NCBI RefSeq assembly: GCF_050176255.1
Contig: NZ_JBFXIE010000006.1
DNA: 64,000 nucleotides
Strand: one strand, 5' to 3'
Source of the DNA: JBFXIE01 sp050176255
Lineage (GTDB): Bacteria; Pseudomonadota; Gammaproteobacteria; Burkholderiales; Burkholderiaceae_C
The translations under genes and the position numbers were made by a program. This document shows, one piece after another, positions 1 through 7,781 of the stretch. The notes below the pieces were generated by a model. It worked only from the letters and a program-made list of their open reading frames with translations, was not told the origin of the DNA and did no database searches. Positions within the stretch are counted from its first letter, which is position 1. Each line of letters starts with the position of its first letter.

Positions 1-562
1 AGTCTCGGGCGCGCTCAAGCGCGTGGCGTTGCTCGGGGTGCGCCAATGCGTCGTGGCCCAGCCTGCGACTGTTGTCAAGCGTCATGGGCTCGATATGGGT
101 CACCGGCGCATGCTGAGCGCGCTCTTGCGCTGGTCTCACGTGGTAATCCGTCAGGCCCAGACTGCGCATGATTGCCTCATGCCCGGCCACGTCCGTCCAC
201 GGCACGTTGGCCAGCAGCGAAATAGCGTGCAGGCCCGGGCGGGTCTGGGGCAGATTCAGCGCCTTGACATAGGAGCGAAATTCCTGCGGGTGGATGCTGT
301 GCGATCCCTCGTAGTAGCCTTTGACGCCGCGCAGTACAAGTTCATAGGCGGCTATGCGATCCGAAAGATTGGAGACCACCCGGTCAACTGCCACGCCAAA
401 GGTCTGCAGGCGGCGCTCGTGCCGCACCTGCTCCACGTTGTTCCAGACGAAATAGGTGGCGATCAGCAATGCGCCCGCCAGCAACGGTGCAACGATCATG
501 CCTGCAGACCACAGAGTCGGGCGATGCTGGAAGTCCGGGTGGATGGCCGCTTCAGTATTCAT
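1..562 (-). CDS. CHASE-domain sensor protein, N-terminal part (cut by window edge)
   Basis: This gene is open from an ATG at 562 to the left edge, about 187 residues, so the C-terminal output domain is outside the window. Residues about 20-42 form one membrane span. The following segment (RIAAYELVLRGVKGYYEG, then EFRSYVKALNL and PGLHAISLL) has the look of an extracytoplasmic CHASE ligand-binding domain, which senses an unknown small molecule outside the cell. The same pattern occurs in the complete CHASE-PAS-GGDEF-EAL protein at 31583-34747, so a c-di-GMP output is plausible but not visible. No Shine-Dalgarno sequence is obvious before the ATG. The other nearby ATG (566) stops after three codons. 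Confidence 0.8.
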   Translation of the reverse strand, partial: MNTEAAIHPDFQHRPTLWSAGMIVAPLLAGALLIATYFVWNNVEQVRHERRLQTFGVAVDRVVSNLSDRIAAYELVLRGVKGYYEGSHSIHPQEFRSYVKALNLPQTRPGLHAISLLANVPWTDVAGHEAIMRSLGLTDYHVRPAQERAQHAPVTHIEPMTLDNSRRLGHDALAHPEQRHALERARD

Positions 563-1057
563 TCATGAGCAAGGTTGGCACAGCCCCGTGTTTCAGGGCA
601 ATAGGTAGGCTCCACACTTGCAGCCATGGCAATGCCGCAGTCACTGCCGTGGCTGGGGATCAACAAGTTGCACTTGCCCGACATCTTCGCGACCACGGCC
701 AGGACTCGAGAGCCCCTTGCCACGGCGGCCCGGGCGCAACCCCGGATTCCACCCGATTTTCCTGACTTGCCGCGGCCTGCAGCAGTGCCGCAGGCCGTCA
801 CGCGAACTTGCGGCACAAAGCGGCATGCGTGGAACATGCTCGGTACCGGCACGTCATGACTGCTCAAAAAACCGATGCGGGAACATCGCTCAAAACAGGT
901 GCCAGACACGAATTTTCGGGTGTAAGGTGCTATCAAATCATTGCTTGGAACCAATCAAATCGTGTCACATACGCGACACGACGTGCGTAGTAGCACGGCA
1001 AGCATGAACTGGCGACTGCTGTTATATTGCACTGCAACATAACCCTGGATCGATGCC
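563..1057. other. Intergenic region between CHASE gene and phaZ
   Basis: About 495 bp without a convincing gene; short open frames here lack ribosome sites and family motifs. It must hold the divergent promoters. It contains an 8-bp-stem hairpin (773-780 pairing with 790-797, no T-run) and, at its right end, the palindromic operator described separately. A stretch near 930-955 is AT-richer than its surroundings. Confidence 0.5.
1021..1043. promoter_or_regulatory. Palindromic operator overlapping the phaZ -10, probable PhaR site
   Basis: A 23-bp palindrome centred on C1032 with one mismatched pair and core TTGCACTGCAA (1027-1037). A -10-like TATATT (1023-1028) lies inside it, and the phaZ start is 15 bp downstream, so a protein bound here would block transcription. 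PhaR, the PHA-responsive repressor of betaproteobacteria, is known to bind TGC-rich palindromes of this kind. Assignment to PhaR is inference; the phaR gene is not in the window. Confidence 0.55.
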
Positions 1058-2377
1058 ATGCTGTACACCGTCTACGAGACCCAGCGTTCCCTGATGGAGC
1101 CGTTCGCCGACCTGGCGCAAGCGGCCGCCAAGTTCTACAGCAACCCGCTGCTGCCGTTCAGTGAAACCCAAATCGCCCACCGCATTGCCGCCGCCTACGA
1201 GTTGCTCTATCGACTGGGCAAGGATTACGAAAAGCCACAGTTTGGCATCCCCACGGTGGACGTCGATGGCGTGAGCATTGCCATCCACGAGCGCGTGGAA
1301 ATCAACAAGCCTTTTTGCGAGTTGCGCCGCTTCAAGCGCTTCTCGGACGATCCCGACACCCTGCAAAAGCTCAAGGGTCAGCCGGTGGTGCTGATCGTGG
1401 CGCCGCTGTCCGGGCACTACGCCACGCTGCTGCGCGATACGGTGCGCTCCATGCTCGAGAGCCACAAGGTCTACATCACCGACTGGAAGAATGCACGTCT
1501 GGTGCCGCTGGCCGAAGGCGAATTTCATCTTGACGACTACGTGAACTATGTGCAGGACTTCATCCGCCACCTGCAGGGCAAGTACGGCAATTGCCATGTC
1601 ATGAGCGTGTGCCAGCCCACGGTGCCTGTTCTTGCTGCCGTATCGCTCATGGCCAGCCGTGGCGAGCGCACTCCCCTGTCCATGACCATGATGGGCGGCC
1701 CCATTGATGCGCGCCGCTCTCCCACTGCGGTCAACAATCTGGCCAACCAGCGCAGCTTCGAGTGGTTTGAGAACAACGTCATCTACACCGTGCCGAGCAA
1801 GTTCCCCGGCGTGGGCCGCCGCGTGTACCCGGGCTTCCTGCAGTACACGGGTTTTGTGGCCATGAATCCGGATCGCCACGCTACCAGTCACTATGACTAC
1901 TTCAGGGATCTCATCCAGGGCGATGACGCGAGCGCCGAAGCGCACCGCAAGTTCTATGACGAGTACAACGCTGTCCTCGACATGGACGCCCACTACTACC
2001 TAGAGACCATCAAGACCGTGTTCCAGGACTACAGCCTGGTCAACGGCACCTGGGATGTGCTGTCGCCTGAAGGCAAGCCCGAGCGCGTACGCCCACAGGA
2101 CATCACCGGCACGGCACTGATGACCATCGAAGGCGAGCTCGACGATATCTCTGGCTGCGGCCAAACCGAAGCCGCCCAGAGTCTGTGCTCTGGCATAGCC
2201 GCCGACCAGCGTGTGCACCTGGAGGTCAAGGGCGCCGGCCACTACGGCATCTTCAGCGGCCGCCGCTGGCGCGAGGTGGTGTACCCGCAGGTGCGCGATT
2301 TCATCCTGGCCCATCAGCGCCCGCAGGCAGACAAAGGGGCGCAGGCAGCCCCCCCGCTTCTGTCTGCGGCTGCCTGA
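1058..2377 (+). CDS. phaZ: Intracellular polyhydroxyalkanoate depolymerase
   Basis: Cytoplasmic enzyme that hydrolyses stored PHA granules to hydroxyacids or oligomers. The 439-residue protein matches the PhaZ family (about 400-420 aa), in which the nucleophile is a cysteine, not a serine. The lipase-box-like SVCQPTVPVL gives Cys185, GELDDIS gives Asp362/363, and GAGHYGIFSG gives His395, completing the triad. No signal peptide is present, as expected for the intracellular class. The ATG at 1058 lies just downstream of a palindrome likely to bind PhaR. The synthesis genes phaC-phaA-phaB lie about 9 kb away on the other strand. The next gene starts 10 bp after the stop, so the two may be co-transcribed. 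Confidence 0.93.
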   Translation: MLYTVYETQRSLMEPFADLAQAAAKFYSNPLLPFSETQIAHRIAAAYELLYRLGKDYEKPQFGIPTVDVDGVSIAIHERVEINKPFCELRRFKRFSDDPDTLQKLKGQPVVLIVAPLSGHYATLLRDTVRSMLESHKVYITDWKNARLVPLAEGEFHLDDYVNYVQDFIRHLQGKYGNCHVMSVCQPTVPVLAAVSLMASRGERTPLSMTMMGGPIDARRSPTAVNNLANQRSFEWFENNVIYTVPSKFPGVGRRVYPGFLQYTGFVAMNPDRHATSHYDYFRDLIQGDDASAEAHRKFYDEYNAVLDMDAHYYLETIKTVFQDYSLVNGTWDVLSPEGKPERVRPQDITGTALMTIEGELDDISGCGQTEAAQSLCSGIAADQRVHLEVKGAGHYGIFSGRRWREVVYPQVRDFILAHQRPQADKGAQAAPPLLSAAA

Positions 2378-2387
2378 AATCCACACC

Positions 2388-3113
2388 ATGACGCCCACCA
2401 TGGCCACGCGGCAGGCGGATGCTGCTTTGCAGGCCCTGGCCGATCGCATCAACGCTGCGCTCCCCCAGACCCAGTGCACGCGCTGCGGCTACCCGGACTG
2501 TGCGGCCTATGCGCATGCAGTGGCCAGCGGCGAAGCGGGTATCAATCAGTGCCCACCCGGCGGAGCCCAGGGCGTAGCGCGCCTGGCGGCTATTACCGGC
2601 CGTCCCGAGCTACCGCTGTCCGCCGCGCATGGCCAGGAAGCGCCGCGCGCGGTTGCCGTGATCGACGAGGACTGGTGCATCGGCTGCACGTTGTGCCTGC
2701 AAGCCTGCCCCACAGATGCGATCCTGGGCATGAACAAGCGCATGCACACGGTGATTGCCCCGCACTGCACGGGCTGCGAGCTGTGTTTGCCTGTGTGCCC
2801 GGTGGACTGCATTCGCATGCAAAACGCCAGTGGACAGGCGACGGGCTGGGCCGCCTGGTCAACCCAGCAGGCAGAGCAGGCACGCTCGCGCCACCTGGCG
2901 CGGCAAGAGCGTCTGCAGCGCGAGCAACTGGAGACCCAGGCTGTGTTGATGCATGCCGGCATGGCGGCCCAGGGAGAGTCGGCGGCGACTGGCGCTCGTG
3001 CCGCCACTCAGGCTGGCTCGGACTCGGCTGGCGCTCCGCCGGATGCCAAGCGCGCCACGATTGCAGCCGCACTGGCGCGCGCTCGGGCGCAACGAGCCGC
3101 AGACGCCGGCTAA
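2388..3113 (+). CDS. rnfB: RnfB/RsxB-like ferredoxin (electron transport complex subunit B)
   Basis: Iron-sulfur electron carrier of 241 aa. Residues 30-55 carry the RnfB-type 4Fe-4S motif (Cys30, Cys33, Cys38, Cys55). Two bacterial ferredoxin motifs follow: CIGCTLCLQACP at 97-108 and CTGCELCLPVCP at 127-138. The C-terminal 100 residues are Ala/Arg/Gln-rich and probably helical or disordered. Unlike gammaproteobacterial RnfB it lacks the N-terminal membrane helix, and no other rnf genes are nearby, so this is the stand-alone betaproteobacterial form whose partner is unknown. The ATG at 2388 was preferred because upstream in-frame sequence overlaps phaZ and precedes the conserved domain. Confidence 0.85.
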   Translation: MTPTMATRQADAALQALADRINAALPQTQCTRCGYPDCAAYAHAVASGEAGINQCPPGGAQGVARLAAITGRPELPLSAAHGQEAPRAVAVIDEDWCIGCTLCLQACPTDAILGMNKRMHTVIAPHCTGCELCLPVCPVDCIRMQNASGQATGWAAWSTQQAEQARSRHLARQERLQREQLETQAVLMHAGMAAQGESAATGARAATQAGSDSAGAPPDAKRATIAAALARARAQRAADAG

Positions 3114-3116
3114 TTG

Positions 3117-3153
3117 CACCAAGGGCATCCCGGCGAGGCGACAGCCCTTGGTG
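3117..3153 (+). terminator. Stem-loop after rnfB-like gene
   Basis: A 10-bp perfect stem (caccaagggc pairing with gcccttggtg) with a 17-nt loop starts 3 bp after the rnfB stop. There is no T-run, so it may be a weak or Rho-assisted terminator or an RNA-stabilising hairpin. Confidence 0.45.
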
Positions 3154-3288
3154 TTGGCCCGCAGGGTGTGCGCTGTGGCATCCGGAGACTGAAGGGCATC
3201 GCAACCCAGGTACGGGTTGTCTGCGCGCTTCGCGAAGGACACTCTGCCGGCCGCCCGCATATGGCTGGCATACCTGATAATTCCCGGC

Positions 3289-4491
3289 ATGAATCCCCTG
3301 CTCTCCTCACTGCAGCCCTACCCATTCGAGCGGCTGCGGCAGCTTTTTGCGGGCGTTACGCCTTCACCCGCTCATAGCGCCATCAGCCTGGGCATTGGCG
3401 AGCCGCGTCATGCGACGCCCCGCTTCATTCAGGACACTCTGGCATCCCACCTTCAAGGGCTGGCCAGCTACCCGTCCACCGCTGGCGAGCCCCGGCTGCG
3501 TGAAGCCTGCGCTGCCTGGATGCAGCGCCGTTACGGTATCGCGGTCAATCCGGCCACCCAGGTTCTGCCCACCAACGGCTCGCGCGAGGCTTTGTTTGCT
3601 TTTGCGCAAACGGTAATCGACCCGTCCCGCCCCGGCGCCACCGTGGTCTGCCCCAATCCGTTTTATCAAATTTACGAGGGCGCCACGCTACTGGCGGGCG
3701 CCACACCGCATTACGCGCCCAGTGACCCGGAGCGCAACTTCGCAGTGGACTGGGACAGCGTGCCCGAATCGGTCTGGCAGCGCACGCAGCTTGTATTCAC
3801 CTGCTCGCCGGGCAACCCCACCGGCGCGGTGATGCCGCTGCCGGAGTGGGACAAGCTGTTCTCTCTGAGCGACCGCTACGGCTTCGTCATCGCCTCAGAC
3901 GAGTGCTACAGCGAAATTTACTTTCAGGGCGATCCCCCACTGGGTGGCCTGGAAGCTGCGCAGCGCCTGGGCCGCACCGATTACCGCAACCTGATCGCCT
4001 TCACCAGCCTGTCCAAGCGCAGCAACGTGCCAGGACTGCGCAGCGGCTTTGTGGCGGGTGATGCGGCGCTCATCAAGGCTTTTTTGCTCTATCGCACTTA
4101 CCACGGCAGCGCCATGGGGCCGGCTGTCCAGGCTGCCAGCATTGCTGCCTGGAACGACGAGTCGCATGTCGAGGAAAACCGCGCCCTGTACTGCCAGAAG
4201 TTTGAGCAGGTCACGCCCATGCTGGCACAAGTGATGGATGTGCGCCTGCCCGATGCAGGCTTTTACCTTTGGGCCAAGGTGCCGGACACGCTGGCGATGA
4301 CCGACACCAGCTTCGCCCAGGCATTGTTGGCTCAATACAATGTCACCGTGCTGCCTGGCAGCTACCTGGCCCGCGACACCGGCGGCGTCAACCCCGGCGC
4401 CCAGCGCCTGCGCATGGCACTGGTGGCCGAAACCGCCGAATGCGTCGAGGCCGCCTCGCGCATCGTGCAATTCATTCAGTCCCGCACTTGA
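3289..4491 (+). CDS. dapC: N-succinyldiaminopimelate aminotransferase
   Basis: PLP-dependent class I aminotransferase that makes N-succinyl-L,L-diaminopimelate in lysine and peptidoglycan-precursor synthesis. The 400-residue protein has the fold-type I signatures: a GEPRLREACAAWM helix, NPTGA after CSPGN, SDECYSE, and the PLP lysine in SLSKRSNVPGLRSGF (Lys243). The dapC call is firm because dapD follows after 14 bp and dapE lies in the same operon. The ATG at 3289 starts MNPLLSSLQPYPFERL, the usual head of this family. A GATAAT box lies 7 nt upstream of that ATG and no Shine-Dalgarno sequence is visible, so the mRNA may be leaderless. Confidence 0.92.
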   Translation: MNPLLSSLQPYPFERLRQLFAGVTPSPAHSAISLGIGEPRHATPRFIQDTLASHLQGLASYPSTAGEPRLREACAAWMQRRYGIAVNPATQVLPTNGSREALFAFAQTVIDPSRPGATVVCPNPFYQIYEGATLLAGATPHYAPSDPERNFAVDWDSVPESVWQRTQLVFTCSPGNPTGAVMPLPEWDKLFSLSDRYGFVIASDECYSEIYFQGDPPLGGLEAAQRLGRTDYRNLIAFTSLSKRSNVPGLRSGFVAGDAALIKAFLLYRTYHGSAMGPAVQAASIAAWNDESHVEENRALYCQKFEQVTPMLAQVMDVRLPDAGFYLWAKVPDTLAMTDTSFAQALLAQYNVTVLPGSYLARDTGGVNPGAQRLRMALVAETAECVEAASRIVQFIQSRT

Positions 4492-4505
4492 CCCTCTTCT
4501 CTCCC

Positions 4506-5330
4506 ATGACTTCACAACTGCAGACCCTGATCGACAACGCCTGGGACAACCGGGCCAGCCTCTCGCCCTCCAGCGCCCCCAAAGAGGTGACGGACGCCGT
4601 CGAGCAAGTGATCGCCGAACTCAACAACGGCAGCTTGCGCGTGGCCACGCGCGAAGGTGTGGGCCAGTGGACCGTGCACCAGTGGATCAAGAAGGCCGTA
4701 CTGCTGTCCTTTCGCCTGAAAGACAACGCACTCATGAAGGCCGGCGACCTGGGCTTTTTTGACAAAGTGCCCACCAAGTTCGCCCATCTCAGCGCCGAAG
4801 AAATGGCCGCTACCGGCGTGCGCGTGGTGCCGCCTGCCGTGGCGCGACGCGGCAGTTTCATCGCTCGCGGCGCCATCCTGATGCCCAGCTACGTCAACAT
4901 TGGCGCCTATGTCGATGAAGGCACCATGGTGGACACCTGGGCCACGGTGGGCTCTTGTGCCCAGGTCGGCAAGAACGTGCACCTGTCGGGCGGCGTGGGG
5001 CTGGGCGGCGTGCTTGAACCTCTGCAAGCCAACCCGACCATCATTGAAGACAACTGCTTCATCGGCGCGCGCTCCGAGATCGTCGAGGGCGTTATCGTCG
5101 AAGAAAACTCCGTCATCAGCATGGGTGTGTACATCGGCCAGAGCACTCCCATCTACGACCGCGCCACCGGCGAGACCACCTTCGGCCGCGTGCCCGCGGG
5201 GTCGGTGGTGGTCAGCGGCAGCCTGCCCAAGGACGGCGGGCGCTACAGCATGTATGCGGCCATCATCGTCAAGAAGGTGGATGCCAAGACCCGCTCCACC
5301 ACCAGCCTCAACGATCTGCTGCGCGACTGA
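4506..5330 (+). CDS. dapD: 2,3,4,5-tetrahydropyridine-2,6-dicarboxylate N-succinyltransferase
   Basis: Uses succinyl-CoA to succinylate tetrahydrodipicolinate, the step before DapC in the succinylase branch of lysine synthesis. The 274-residue length is typical. Its C-terminal half is a left-handed beta-helix of hexapeptide repeats (ARGAILMPSYVNIGAYVDEG, then VGKNVHLSGGVGLGG and IEDNCFIGARSEIVEG), the trimeric catalytic core of this family. It lies 14 bp downstream of dapC and 56 bp upstream of pilU. Confidence 0.96.
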   Translation: MTSQLQTLIDNAWDNRASLSPSSAPKEVTDAVEQVIAELNNGSLRVATREGVGQWTVHQWIKKAVLLSFRLKDNALMKAGDLGFFDKVPTKFAHLSAEEMAATGVRVVPPAVARRGSFIARGAILMPSYVNIGAYVDEGTMVDTWATVGSCAQVGKNVHLSGGVGLGGVLEPLQANPTIIEDNCFIGARSEIVEGVIVEENSVISMGVYIGQSTPIYDRATGETTFGRVPAGSVVVSGSLPKDGGRYSMYAAIIVKKVDAKTRSTTSLNDLLRD

Positions 5331-5386
5331 AAGCGCAAAGCCCTTTGACCAGCGCCACGACCACGACCAACATTGAGGGAGCGAGC

Positions 5387-6550
5387 ATGAGCACGATGGA
5401 ACGAATCCTGCGCCTCATGGCCGAGAAGAATGCCTCCGACGTTTACCTGTCGGCCCATGCCCCGGCGCTGATCAAGATCAACGGCGAGTGCGTGCCCATC
5501 AACAATCAGTTGCTGCCGCCCGACGCACCCAAAAAACTGCTGGCCGAGGTTGTCTCGCCCGACCGAATCGAAGAGCTCGAAGAAACCGGTGAGCTCAACA
5601 TGGGCGTGCCGCTGTCAGGCGTGGGGCGTTTTCGCGTCAGCGCCATGCGCCAGCGCGGCACCTACGCGGTGGTGATCCGCTTCATCACGCAGATCATCCC
5701 CCAGCTATCCACACTGAACCTGCCGCCGGTGCTGGGTGAACTGGTCCTGGAAAAGCGCGGCCTGATTTTGGTGGTGGGCGCCACCGGCTCGGGCAAGAGC
5801 ACCACGCTGGCTGCCATGCTGGATCAGCGCAACGAAGCCATGACGGGCCACATCCTGACTGTGGAAGACCCCATTGAATATCAGTTCAAGAACAAAAAAT
5901 CCATCATCAATCAGCGTGAAGTCGGCAGCGACACGCAATCGCTGCAAACAGCCCTGAAAAACGCGCTGCGTCAGGCGCCCGACGTGATCCTGATTGGCGA
6001 AATCCGCGACCGCGAAACCATGTCCGCCGCCATTGCCTACGCGCAGTCAGGTCACCTGTGCCTGGCCACGCTGCACGGCAACAACAGCTACCACGCTCTC
6101 AATCGCATTTTGTCGTTCTACCCTGTCGAAGTGCGTTCCACCATGCTGGGAGACCTGGCATCTGCACTCAAAGGCATCGTATCGCAGCGCCTGGTGCGCA
6201 CCCCCGTCGGAGAACGCCTGCCCGCCGCCGAGATCATGCTCAACACCAAACTGGTGGCCGAACTGATCGAGAAAGGCGATTTTTCCGGCATCCGCGAAGC
6301 CATGGAAAAGTCGATGGCTGAGGGCTCGCAAACCTTCGAGGAATCTCTGGCGCGCCTGATCCTGGACGGGCGCATCGACCGCAAGGAGGGCCTGGCCTTT
6401 GCCGATTCGCCCACCAACCTGATGTGGCGCCTGCAAAACGACTTCGCCATTGCTGCCAAGGCAGCCCATGCGCAAAAAGAATTCAGCCAGCAGCCCGAGG
6501 ACGACATCCCCTCGTTCACCGAGATCGTTCTGGACGTCAAACCCGCCTGA
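5387..6550 (+). CDS. pilU: PilT/PilU-type type IV pilus retraction ATPase
   Basis: Hexameric ATPase that helps retract type IV pili, used in twitching motility and DNA uptake. The 387-residue protein has the PilT-like N-terminal PAS-like domain (MSTMERILRLMAEKNASDVY), Walker A GATGSGKST (Lys137), the Asp box TVEDPIEYQF, Walker B VILIGEIRDRET, and the His box SGHLCLATLHGNNSY. Its length and C-terminus favour PilU over PilT. It sits inside the dap cluster, between dapD and dapE, with no other pilus gene near it. The ATG at 5387 follows AG-rich sequence (gagggagcgagc). Confidence 0.9.
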   Translation: MSTMERILRLMAEKNASDVYLSAHAPALIKINGECVPINNQLLPPDAPKKLLAEVVSPDRIEELEETGELNMGVPLSGVGRFRVSAMRQRGTYAVVIRFITQIIPQLSTLNLPPVLGELVLEKRGLILVVGATGSGKSTTLAAMLDQRNEAMTGHILTVEDPIEYQFKNKKSIINQREVGSDTQSLQTALKNALRQAPDVILIGEIRDRETMSAAIAYAQSGHLCLATLHGNNSYHALNRILSFYPVEVRSTMLGDLASALKGIVSQRLVRTPVGERLPAAEIMLNTKLVAELIEKGDFSGIREAMEKSMAEGSQTFEESLARLILDGRIDRKEGLAFADSPTNLMWRLQNDFAIAAKAAHAQKEFSQQPEDDIPSFTEIVLDVKPA

Positions 6551-6605
6551 AACCCATACCCACCTGAGGCTGCCGCGCACGGCGCCACGCCCCACTACCC
6601 GCCCG

Positions 6606-7781
6606 ATGTCTCCCACCCTTTTGCTGACCGAACAACTCATCGCTCGCCCATCCGTCACACCGGGCGACGCCGGCTGCCTGGAACTGCTGTCCGAGCGGCT
6701 TGCGCCCCTGGGCTTTGTCTGCGAGCGGATGGACAGCGGGCCGGACAGTTTCCGCGTCAGCAATTTATGGGCAAAACGGCCTGTAGCCCATGTGAATCAA
6801 GCGCAGACAGCTATCAAGACCATAGTATTTGCAGGCCACACGGATGTGGTGCCCACCGGCCCGCTGGAGCAGTGGAGCAGCCCGCCTTTCACCCCCACGC
6901 ACCGCGAAGGCCGTTTGTACGGGCGCGGCGCGAGCGACATGAAGACCTCCATCGCAGCATTCGTGGTGGCCGTCGAAGAATTTCTGGCCGCCACGCCCGC
7001 GCCGCGCCTGAACATCGCCCTGCTGCTGACCAGCGACGAGGAAGGCCCTTCGGTGGATGGCACAAAGATCGTGATCGAGCAACTGCGCGCGCGCGGCGAG
7101 CGGCTCGACTGGTGCATCGTGGGCGAGCCCACCTCGGTCGAGCAGACCGGCGACATGATCAAGAACGGCCGCCGCGGCACGCTGTCGGGGCGGCTCACGG
7201 TGCGCGGCGTGCAGGGCCACATCGCCTACCCGCAGCTGGCGCGCAACCCCATCCACCAGGCCGTGCCGGCGCTGACCGAGCTTGCGGCCATCGTGTGGGA
7301 CGAGGGCAATGCGTTCTTTCCGCCCACCAGCTGGCAGATGAGCAATATCCACGGCGGCACCGGCGCCACCAACGTCATCCCAGGCCAGGTGGTGATCGAC
7401 TTCAACTTCCGCTTCAGCACCGAATCCACGGCCGAGGGCCTGCAAAGCCGCGTGCATGCCGTGCTGGACCGCCACGGCCTGGACTATGAGCTGGCGTGGA
7501 CGCTGGGCGGCCAGCCTTTTTTGACCACGCCGGGCGAGCTGGTGGACGCGGTGCAGCAGGCCATTGCCGCAGAAACCGGCCTGCAAACCGCACTGTCCAC
7601 CACCGGCGGCACCAGCGACGGGCGCTTCATCGCCCAGCTCTGCCCCCAGGTGATCGAGCTGGGCCCGCCCAACGCCAGCATCCACAAGATCGACGAAAAC
7701 GTGCGCCTGGCCGACATCGATCCGCTCAAGAACATCTACCGCCGCACGCTCGAAAACCTCAACGCATTGGCGGGCGCATGA
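6606..7781 (+). CDS. dapE: Succinyl-diaminopimelate desuccinylase
   Basis: Dinuclear zinc hydrolase that removes succinate from N-succinyl-L,L-diaminopimelate to give L,L-DAP. The 391-residue protein has the M20 family motifs: FAGHTDVVPTG (metal ligand His78), GRGASDMK, LLLTSDEEGPS (catalytic Glu), and GGTSDGRF near the C-terminus. An unusual feature is that residues about 59-71 (PVAHVNQAQTAIK) are encoded by a copy of the dispersed repeat of this genome, sitting between NLWAKR and the TIVFAGH strand, where homologues have only a short linker. The gene overlaps prmB by 4 bp (ATGA). Confidence 0.95.
   Translation: MSPTLLLTEQLIARPSVTPGDAGCLELLSERLAPLGFVCERMDSGPDSFRVSNLWAKRPVAHVNQAQTAIKTIVFAGHTDVVPTGPLEQWSSPPFTPTHREGRLYGRGASDMKTSIAAFVVAVEEFLAATPAPRLNIALLLTSDEEGPSVDGTKIVIEQLRARGERLDWCIVGEPTSVEQTGDMIKNGRRGTLSGRLTVRGVQGHIAYPQLARNPIHQAVPALTELAAIVWDEGNAFFPPTSWQMSNIHGGTGATNVIPGQVVIDFNFRFSTESTAEGLQSRVHAVLDRHGLDYELAWTLGGQPFLTTPGELVDAVQQAIAAETGLQTALSTTGGTSDGRFIAQLCPQVIELGPPNASIHKIDENVRLADIDPLKNIYRRTLENLNALAGA
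6776..6826 (-). repeat. Dispersed repeat copy inside dapE
   Basis: The stretch reading caagcgcagacagctatcaa on the plus strand matches the reverse complement of the family core 'ttgatagctgNNtgcgcttg' seen cleanly at 57136-57183. It is translated as part of DapE and adds about a dozen residues without disturbing the frame. Confidence 0.7.

Noticed and set aside
571..1020. Several short open frames of 60-130 codons on both strands.
   Set aside because: They overlap one another, lack ribosome sites and motifs, and have Arg/Cys/His-rich shadow-like composition.
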